Positions 4,245-9,697 of a stretch of 9,697 nt of DNA are shown in pieces. The notes below the pieces were generated by a model that made no database searches, was not told where the DNA came from, and saw nothing but the letters and a program-made list of their open reading frames with translations. This DNA comes from Caldifarciminota bacterium. GTDB lineage: Bacteria > Hydrothermota > UBA3072 > WFRC01. The position numbers and the translations under genes are program-made. Positions within the stretch are counted from its first letter, which is position 1; every line of letters starts with the position of its first letter. Location of the stretch: assembly GCA_015486685.1 (NCBI GenBank), contig WFRC01000079.1, positions 1-9,697 of the forward strand. Reading direction: 5' to 3'.

Positions 4245-5729
4245 ATGATTTTATTGTTATTTTCATTTGCGGTAGCACAACACCACATTATTGTTAAATG
4301 GGATGCAAATGTAAAATCCGGAACAAAGTCAGAAATATTAAAAGAAACAGGTTCAAAAATTCTCAGGGAGCATAGTTTCGGATTTGAAAGAATATCTATT
4401 CCTGCTGGCAAAACTCCGAAAGAATTTTCCCGGGAGATGAACAAAATCCCGGAAGTGGATACAGCATTTCCTGACCCTATTATGCACACATTCTGGAAAC
4501 CTAATGATACATATTATAATCATCAGTGGAATTTCAGAAAAACAAATTTTATTTTTGTAGAACAGGGATGGGACATCACGCAGGGTGGAGATACATCGGT
4601 AATTATCGGTATTCTTGATACAGGGGGCTCGTATGAAGAATATGCTGTCCCATCAGGGGAAACCACCACCGTGGTAGGTGATACATATCACCTCTATGAT
4701 GATTACAGAAATACAAGATTTGTCCCGGGTTATGATTTTGTTAATAGCGATTCACACCCCAATGATAATAATGGGCATGGTACCAATATCCAGGGTATAA
4801 TTGGAGAATCAACAAATAATTCTTATGGTTGCGCGGGTATTGCATTTAATACAAAGATAATGCCTGTTAAGGTGATGGACTATAAAGGAAGCGGATATTC
4901 ATCTGATGCAGCAGATGGCATAAAATTTGCCGCTGATAATGGTGCAAAGGTAATAAATATGAGTTTTGGATATAATGGGCTACCTGATATCCAGATAGAA
5001 AATGCACTTGATTATGCATACAAACAAAAAGATGTGGTGCTGGTCGCTGCGGCAGGTAATGACAATGATTCAGTTGTATATTACCCTGCAAAATCTGATT
5101 CTGTTATTGCAGTGGGTGCGGTAGATTCCCTGAAAAATAGGGCTTCATATTCAAATTATGGAACAAATCTTGAGGTAATGGCGCCAGGGGGTGACTCACC
5201 ATCCGGAGGATGGGTTTTGTCCGAGGATTTTCAACCTTATGGTTATCCCAATGCAGGTGATAAAGCAAATATTGACAGTGTAGGTATATGGGGATATGCA
5301 GGAACATCCCAGGCAACTCCCCATGTCGCTGCACTTGCTGGTTTAATTCGGTCTGTAAATCCTGCACTTACAGCCCCTGAGGTAAGGGATATTATTAAGA
5401 ATACAGCAACAGATTTAGGTACAGCAGGATGGGATAAAGAAACAGGATACGGACTTATAAATTTTCAGGCCGCCCTTACTGCGGCAGGTATAAATGAGAA
5501 AAGGGAACAGCATAATATCTCACCATTAAAGATATTCCCCAATCCCAACAGAGGTATCTTTGAAGTAAATTATGAAGGTATTGTAAGGGTATATAATGTA
5601 GTTGGAAGATTGGTGATTTCCCAATATGTAAAAGGGGCTACTCCTATCAGGCTTAATGTCCCGGCAGGCATATATTTTATTACATTTCCGAAACACAGAG
5701 GTTCTGCAAAGTTAATGATAATAAAATGA
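4245..5729 (+). CDS. Secreted S8 subtilisin-like serine protease with Por/T9SS-type C-terminal sorting domain
   Basis: The 494-residue preproprotease has a short signal peptide (MILLLFSFAVA, cleavage before Gln12) and a propeptide-like region (about 12-100) ending near the WKPNDTYYNHQW segment. The subtilase domain (about 105-415) carries the catalytic triad Asp125 (ILDTG), His178 (NGHGT) and Ser355 (GTSQATPH). The oxyanion Asn272 (AAAGN) is also present. The last ~68 residues form a sorting domain with FPNPNRG, VYNVVGRLV and VPAGIYF, typical of cargo attached through a type IX-like system. I start at ATG 4245 because GGAGG (4236-4240) sits just upstream. A TTG at 4215 would add ten residues with a basic stretch that would make a more classical signal n-region, but it has no ribosome site. 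The gene overlaps the next one by ATGA. Confidence 0.92.
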   Translation: MILLLFSFAVAQHHIIVKWDANVKSGTKSEILKETGSKILREHSFGFERISIPAGKTPKEFSREMNKIPEVDTAFPDPIMHTFWKPNDTYYNHQWNFRKTNFIFVEQGWDITQGGDTSVIIGILDTGGSYEEYAVPSGETTTVVGDTYHLYDDYRNTRFVPGYDFVNSDSHPNDNNGHGTNIQGIIGESTNNSYGCAGIAFNTKIMPVKVMDYKGSGYSSDAADGIKFAADNGAKVINMSFGYNGLPDIQIENALDYAYKQKDVVLVAAAGNDNDSVVYYPAKSDSVIAVGAVDSLKNRASYSNYGTNLEVMAPGGDSPSGGWVLSEDFQPYGYPNAGDKANIDSVGIWGYAGTSQATPHVAALAGLIRSVNPALTAPEVRDIIKNTATDLGTAGWDKETGYGLINFQAALTAAGINEKREQHNISPLKIFPNPNRGIFEVNYEGIVRVYNVVGRLVISQYVKGATPIRLNVPAGIYFITFPKHRGSAKLMIIK

Positions 5730-6103
5730 AAAATTACCTACCTTTAACCTTATTCATAGTTGTTTTATTCTCTTCCTGTAAAAAACAGCAAGACTTCCGT
5801 ATATATATAAGAAGTGTAGATATGCCAAATACCGCTTCTCTTGGCGATACTATTACCATTAATTTTAAGGGGTATTTTCCCGCTGATTGCTGGGAGTTTG
5901 ACAGATTTAATTCTCAAGAAAGTTCTTATATGCTTGAAATATATCCATATATGAAGAAGGTTTCCAGTTATTGTCCCGCTGATTCTATTCCATTTGAACA
6001 TTCCGCAAAATTCTTCCCTGAATATGAAGGAGACTGGACCATAGTTACTTATGGTGCGGATACAACAATTGTAAAGTATCTCAATGTTCATACGGGTATT
6101 TAA
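5726..6103 (+). CDS. Lipoprotein of unknown function, 125 aa
   Basis: The N-terminus is a clear lipoprotein signal: a hydrophobic stretch then LFSSC, with Cys18 as the lipidation site, followed by KKQQ. The mature part is rich in beta-type segments (TITINFKGYF, WTIVTYG, IVKYLNV), suggesting a small beta-sandwich. It has two further cysteines, 55 and 83, that could form a disulfide. I recognise no family. Its ATG overlaps the protease stop (ATGA) and there is no separate Shine-Dalgarno, so translation is probably coupled to the protease. Co-expression suggests an envelope-anchored partner, chaperone or inhibitor of the protease, or simply a shared regulon; that is inference. Confidence 0.75.
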   Translation: MKNYLPLTLFIVVLFSSCKKQQDFRIYIRSVDMPNTASLGDTITINFKGYFPADCWEFDRFNSQESSYMLEIYPYMKKVSSYCPADSIPFEHSAKFFPEYEGDWTIVTYGADTTIVKYLNVHTGI

Positions 6104-6722
6104 TTATTCTCTCATATTTATATTCATTTTACTTTCAAGTTGCGGTAAAAATAATCTTTTAACGGTTTCAGGTTCCATTGCTTATAATGGGAATAAAGGA
6201 TGGATATTTATGAGAGTTTATTACGACCCGCTTCACCCCATTCCCGACGCAGACTGCAAGATTGATTCATTCTACACAATAAGTTATCAGGATAGCATCC
6301 AGACATACTACAGAGAAGTGTCCACTATCTCTCCACACTCAACTCACACAATAGAAATTAACACAGAGAATTATTTGCCAATAACAGGTGAAACAACAAT
6401 TCCATCAAATTTTAGTATGTTTAACCTGAATACATCCATCTCGACAGGTGACTCTTTGCCTGTTTCATGGGTATTGGTAGATGGAATATCCCCTCCTGAG
6501 GAATGGTATATTACTCTATCTCACAATAATACAGAATATTTTTCTGCCTCTATACCCCCCGACAGTGAATCAATCATAATCAAGGGCAATAATTTCCCTG
6601 TGGCAGGCACTTATCAATTAAATATATACGGAATTATCTATGGGAGTTTAAATAATGTAAATAGTGGTTCAAATTTTGCCGGTATTAATCAAAAAACATT
6701 TTCTGTAATGGTAAAGGAGTAA
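6084..6722 (+). CDS. Lipoprotein of unknown function, 212 aa
   Basis: Starts with MFIRVFNYSLIFIFILLSSC, a type II signal peptide with Cys20 as the lipid-attached residue, then GKNN. The rest is Ser/Thr/Asn-rich with repeated beta-strand patterns (for example TYQLNIYGIIYG, about 190-201), like an extracytoplasmic Ig-like or adhesion-type fold; no family is recognised. The ATG at 6084 lies inside the preceding gene, overlapping it by 20 nt. No other usable start precedes the hydrophobic segment, so translational coupling is likely. It is the third secreted product in a row in this operon. It ends 7 nt before the deaminase gene. Confidence 0.75.
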   Translation: MFIRVFNYSLIFIFILLSSCGKNNLLTVSGSIAYNGNKGWIFMRVYYDPLHPIPDADCKIDSFYTISYQDSIQTYYREVSTISPHSTHTIEINTENYLPITGETTIPSNFSMFNLNTSISTGDSLPVSWVLVDGISPPEEWYITLSHNNTEYFSASIPPDSESIIIKGNNFPVAGTYQLNIYGIIYGSLNNVNSGSNFAGINQKTFSVMVKE

Positions 6723-6729
6723 GAATACT

Positions 6730-7209
6730 ATGGAAAAGAAAAAAAGGCCGTCCTGGGACGAGTATTTTATGAAAATTACCGAATTGGTTGCTACCCGCTC
6801 AACCTGTTTAAGGAGAAGCGTGGGGGCAATAATTGTAAAGAATAAAAGAATCCTTACAACAGGTTATAATGGCCCGCCTGAAGGATTAAAACACTGCGAT
6901 GAATTAGGTGGATGTTTGAGAGACAAATTGCATATTCCATCCGGAGAGAGGATGGAACTTTCCCGTGCCGTGCATGCAGAGCAAAATGCCATCATTCAGG
7001 CAGCAAAATTGGGCATAAGTATTGATGGCGGAGAAATGTATATAACAACACATCCCTGTTTTATATGTGCAAAAATGATAATCAATGCAGGTATAAAAAG
7101 GATTGTTTACAAAGAAGGCTACCCTGACAAATTTGCCCGGGATATCTTGAAAGAGGCAGGGATAAAGGTAATAAAATTTTCAGAGATAAAAAAACGAGTG
7201 GGTAGGTGA
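6730..7209 (+). CDS. Deoxycytidylate (dCMP) deaminase, ComEB-type
   Basis: Converts dCMP to dUMP for thymidylate synthesis. The 159-residue cytosolic protein carries the zinc site His82-Ala-Glu84 (AVHAEQNAI) and PCFIC (Cys110, Cys113). RRSVGAIIV and TTGYNGPP (43-50) form the family's N-terminal strand and substrate loop. Cys56 and Cys62 in HCDELGGC recall the extra metal-binding insertion of phage T4-like dCMP deaminases. Length is typical. ATG 6730 has GGAG (6716-6719) 10 nt upstream, spanning the previous stop. It closes the protease-lipoprotein operon, though its function is unrelated, so co-transcription may be incidental. Oddly, the last three codons (VGR) and the stop lie in an octad repeat (7198-7221), so the repeat may have reshaped the C-terminus. 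No clear terminator follows. Confidence 0.92.
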   Translation: MEKKKRPSWDEYFMKITELVATRSTCLRRSVGAIIVKNKRILTTGYNGPPEGLKHCDELGGCLRDKLHIPSGERMELSRAVHAEQNAIIQAAKLGISIDGGEMYITTHPCFICAKMIINAGIKRIVYKEGYPDKFARDILKEAGIKVIKFSEIKKRVGR

Positions 7210-7327
7210 ATAAGTAGATAAGTACGCATTTTCTGTTAAATCCGCATTCCGCATTATTCTGAACACGAGATACGGCCACGCAACACGGTTTTTACCTTTT
7301 ATGCCTCACGCTTTACGGCTAACACCT
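7198..7327. repeat. Short-period repeats between the deaminase and the LutB-like gene
   Basis: Octads start at 7198, 7206 and 7214 (GTGAATAA then GTAGATAA). GTGAATAAGTAGATAAG (7206-7222) differs at two positions from 281-297. Two CGCATT heptads lie at 7243 and 7250. Three heptads, GCCTCAC (7303), GCTTTAC (7310) and GGCTAAC (7317), resemble the reverse complement of the 4094 array. I see no terminator for either converging operon. Confidence 0.55.
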
Positions 7328-7339
7328 GTTTTTTAGAAT

Positions 7340-8602
7340 CTATATGGTAAAATCTTTCCCTGTAACTTCTTTATAGAATTCTTTTAATGGTGGTGGAACA
7401 TTCCCCATCTTCACCAATCTTCTTCTCAATTCCATTATCATTTTCGGTGTATCTATCTTAAACGGACACCTTACCTTACAACGAGAACAAAGAGTACAGG
7501 TATAAGCAAGTGGCGCAATTTTATCCATTCCTGCGGTTGTGTACGCATCCCATATCGTTCCTATTCCACCAATATATTTATATCCATAGTAGCCTGCCGT
7601 AACATGATAAACAGGACATTCGTATAAACAAGCGCCACATTTCATGCAATAGAGTGCCTCTTTCATAATCGAGTCATTTGCCATTTCTCTTCTCCCATTA
7701 TCTAAGAATATTACATAAAGTTCTTTTGGCCCATGGGCACCGTATGTGGTTGTCTTTTCAATATCACCTGTTTTACTGGGACCCGAGATAAGATTAACAT
7801 ATGCAGGTATCTTATAGTTAGCATATCTCCATGTCACCTCAGAGACAAGAAATGCATCTTCCAGCGTAGGAACAACTTTTTCCATTCCAATTAAAGAAAT
7901 TTGAACAGGCGGCAATCCTATGGAAAGCCTTGCATTACCTTCATTCTCAATGATGAATATAGTCCCTGTATCGGCAGAAATGGCATTTGCTCCGCTTATT
8001 CCAATATTTGCATTACAGAATTTTTCCCTTAGAATTTCCCTGACTTTTTGAACTTCTTTTCCAATATCGGGTTCCACCTCCTCCCCTGTGTATTTTTTTA
8101 GAAGTTCAGCCACTTCTTCTCTCGGGATATTTATAGCAGGAGCAAGAAGGTGCATTGGTCTTGAATCCAATAACTGGACAATGAATTCGCCAAGGTCTGT
8201 TTCAAATACTTCATTATTCCTTTTTTCAAGATATTGTCTCAACTCTATCTCTTCGGATGTAAGACTTTTTGCCTTTACTACAAGTTTATTCTCTCCTACA
8301 AGTTTATCGAAGATTTCATAGGCATCTTCTTTGTCTTTGGCCTTATAACAATGTCCATGATTTTCTTCTATGGAAGCGCAGGCTTTATCAACAAGTTCAT
8401 CCATATGTTCTATGGAATATTCTTTGATTTCTCTACCCTTCTTTGCCTTCTCTGCGGTTTCCGGAAATCGATTGAGCGCGTTTGCTACATTACTCCTGTA
8501 TGCCTTTACCGCCCTTTTTAATGCAGTTCTTACTCTCTCATTTGTAGCACCAAGATTTATAATATTTTCAACATATTTTTTGTATAGTTCATCGGTATTC
8601 AT
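7340..8602 (-). CDS. LutB/LldF-like LUD-domain iron-sulfur protein
   Basis: This is a 420-residue cytosolic protein related to LutB, the electron-carrying subunit of the LutABC L-lactate oxidation complex. The N-terminal two-thirds is a LUD domain, with the signature GANAISADTGTIFIIENEG at about 203-221. The C-terminal third is a di-cluster ferredoxin module with CMKCGACLYECP (Cys319, 322, 325, 329) and CTLCSRCKVRCP (Cys369, 372, 375, 379), enough for two [4Fe-4S] clusters. It is somewhat shorter than the ~470-residue LutB of Bacillus. The start is ATG 8602, preceded by GGAGG (8607-8611); an ATG at 8614 would place this site inside the coding region. The start overlaps the upstream stop (TAATG), so it is co-translated with the CCG-domain partner. 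No LutC-type gene is in view, and the substrate may not be lactate. Confidence 0.88.
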   Translation of the reverse strand: MNTDELYKKYVENIINLGATNERVRTALKRAVKAYRSNVANALNRFPETAEKAKKGREIKEYSIEHMDELVDKACASIEENHGHCYKAKDKEDAYEIFDKLVGENKLVVKAKSLTSEEIELRQYLEKRNNEVFETDLGEFIVQLLDSRPMHLLAPAINIPREEVAELLKKYTGEEVEPDIGKEVQKVREILREKFCNANIGISGANAISADTGTIFIIENEGNARLSIGLPPVQISLIGMEKVVPTLEDAFLVSEVTWRYANYKIPAYVNLISGPSKTGDIEKTTTYGAHGPKELYVIFLDNGRREMANDSIMKEALYCMKCGACLYECPVYHVTAGYYGYKYIGGIGTIWDAYTTAGMDKIAPLAYTCTLCSRCKVRCPFKIDTPKMIMELRRRLVKMGNVPPPLKEFYKEVTGKDFTI

Positions 8603-9348
8603 TATTCCTCCCATGCATCATCAAGAATTTCTGTTATAAACATCGCCTTAAAAGGATAATTTCCCTTTTCTATCCCCTTCGAAATCCCAAATAGTCCATT
8701 GGCACAGGTAGAGGTAATTATATCTGGATTTAATGGAGCAAAATCTTCCGCAATGACATTTTCCTCTACCCAATCTGCAAGTTCTGGTAATGTCATATTT
8801 AACCATGCCCCTGAACAGGAACCCCAATCCGCCACTGTAGTTCCATCAAACCCTATCTGCTGGTGCTCAATGTTCAAAATTTCTATTCCTGGCACCATTC
8901 TTAAAAGGTTTCTTGGTTCTTCATACACCCCCATTTTCCTCCCAAGTGTACAGCCATCGTGAAATCCAACCCTTACATCCATTCTTTTAAAGCTTATATC
9001 CCTGTTTTTCATAATGGAATAAAGGAAATTTGTTATATGCTCAATCTCCACTGGCAAGGAAAGGCCGAAATCCATTGGGAACGATTTCTTCCATGTAAAT
9101 AGAGGAGCCGCATAGGGTGATATTACCTTTTCAATTTGCAGAGACTTCACATCTTCTATAAATTTCTCTGCCTCTTTCTTTGCTTCTTCTACAAAACCAA
9201 GTGGATACAATCCTTCTGCACAGGGCTTTTCATCTTCGTAGGTAATATAATCCACATCAAGTCTCTTGAGCAGACTTTTAATACTCTCATCAATAGAATT
9301 TAGCCCCTGATTCTGGAGCGTCTTACTCCCATAGTAAAGAATAGCCAT
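8602..9348 (-). CDS. LutA/HdrB-like CCG (cysteine-rich) domain protein
   Basis: The 248-residue protein has the two-half layout of LutA, GlpC and HdrB CCG-domain proteins, which bind Fe-S clusters and pass electrons in lactate or disulfide redox complexes. The second half keeps FHDGCTLGR (Cys133), WGSCSGAW (Cys178) and TSTCANG (Cys215). The first half is degenerate: PCAEGLYPLG (Cys43) stands where CCG normally occurs, and the position expected to be a Cys in VISPYAAP is lost. One cluster site is therefore probably missing or altered. The start is ATG 9348 with GGAGG (9354-9358) 5 nt upstream; the in-frame GTG at 9354 overlaps that site and is rejected. It is the first gene of a two-gene operon with the LutB-like gene. 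Confidence 0.82.
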   Translation of the reverse strand: MAILYYGSKTLQNQGLNSIDESIKSLLKRLDVDYITYEDEKPCAEGLYPLGFVEEAKKEAEKFIEDVKSLQIEKVISPYAAPLFTWKKSFPMDFGLSLPVEIEHITNFLYSIMKNRDISFKRMDVRVGFHDGCTLGRKMGVYEEPRNLLRMVPGIEILNIEHQQIGFDGTTVADWGSCSGAWLNMTLPELADWVEENVIAEDFAPLNPDIITSTCANGLFGISKGIEKGNYPFKAMFITEILDDAWEE

Positions 9349-9422
9349 ATTCACCTCCGTTTAATAATTAAAGTTCTGGAAAAACATTTCACCTAAATTG
9401 AGTGATTATTTTATCATAATCA

Positions 9423-9450
9423 AGAATAAGAACTTTTTTATTTTAGTCAA
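9423..9450 (-). promoter_or_regulatory. Possible promoter of the LutA/LutB-like operon
   Basis: On the minus strand TTGACT (9450-9445), 16 bp, then TATTCT (9428-9423), which matches the -10 consensus at four of six bases. It lies about 75 bp upstream of ATG 9348. A nearby TAAAAT lacks a matching -35. Confidence 0.35.
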
Positions 9451-9623
9451 GCCTAAAAATACATCTTTTTCAATTTAAAGTTGGGTCAGCCATAAACTTT
9501 CAACTTTTCACTTTTGCGAAAAATTGAAAAACAGGCGAGATGCTGAAAATGGTAGTTTGTTTTCGAAATAGTGTATATTAAATTCCAGAGCCCAATACCA
9601 CCAAATCCAGATTAAATCCTAAT

Positions 9624-9697
9624 CGCAAAAACCCTGTTCTGTCATTGCGAGCAAGCATCGTTTTTGTGGGAATTGGTAGGCGAAGGCTTTAGCCTGC
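9624..9697. repeat. Partial palindromic repeat element at the window edge
   Basis: CGCAAAAAC (9624-9632) and GTTTTTGTG (9660-9668) pair with one wobble or mismatch around TCATTGCGAG, the same word as in the element at 139-182. AGGCT, TT, AGCCT (9684-9695) then forms a tight hairpin. The element may continue beyond the window. Confidence 0.4.

Larger units (their letters stand above)
9349..9697. other. Intergenic region upstream of the LutA-like gene
   Basis: No gene is seen. The region contains the candidate promoter, an 11-bp perfect inverted repeat (TTTTTCAATTT 9466-9476 with AAATTGAAAAA 9521-9531) and three heptads (TAAACTT 9493, TCAACTT 9500, TTCACTT 9507). It ends in a palindromic element cut by the window edge. 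Confidence 0.6.

Noticed and set aside
4867..5367. Antisense frames within the protease gene
   Set aside because: They are low-complexity shadows of the subtilase coding strand with no supporting start sites.
8603..8614. Earlier ATG (8614) for the LutB-like gene
   Set aside because: It would place the GGAGG ribosome site inside the coding sequence; ATG 8602 is correctly spaced from it.
9349..9354. GTG start at 9354 for the LutA-like gene
   Set aside because: The GTG overlaps the GGAGG that correctly serves ATG 9348.

Overview
This is an AT-rich bacterial window with ten recognisable protein genes, two extra candidate small ORFs and unusually repeat-rich intergenic DNA. Two lipoproteins and a secreted subtilase with a Por-type (T9SS-like) C-terminal sorting domain point to a diderm bacterium. 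Together with low GC and a LutA/LutB-type pair, this would fit an FCB-related or candidate-phylum lineage such as WOR-3. That placement is inference; no rRNA or other marker gene is present.

Layout: 1-722 has no supported gene and is packed with hairpins, dispersed repeats and short tandem arrays. 723-1940 (+) is an MFS transporter that converges on a minus-strand operon (3732-1967): speD and speE (decarboxylated SAM, then spermidine), a candidate 34-residue ORF, and a NifX/MTH1175-type metal-cofactor-binding family protein. speD and speE both appear to start with TTG. The speD leader carries a candidate lysine-rich upstream ORF with an exceptionally good Shine-Dalgarno sequence framed by a perfect inverted repeat.

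3733-4244 is a second repeat-rich gap. It is followed by a plus-strand operon (4245-7209): the S8 protease, two unrelated-looking lipoproteins of unknown function whose starts overlap the preceding genes, and a zinc-dependent dCMP deaminase. 7210-7339 is a short repeat-containing gap. The last operon runs on the minus strand (9348-7340): a LutA/HdrB-like CCG-domain protein, then a LutB-like LUD plus ferredoxin protein, overlapping by one base. They probably form an iron-sulfur oxidoreductase for lactate or another 2-hydroxyacid. 9349-9697 holds its promoter region and more repeats.

The feature least explained by the genes is the intergenic DNA. All four gaps contain degenerate tandem arrays with a period of 7 bp (sometimes 8 bp). 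They have different unit sequences but the same period, and some blocks are shared between gaps kilobases apart. They resemble heptanucleotide STRR repeats of cyanobacteria in period, but here many unit families occur side by side.
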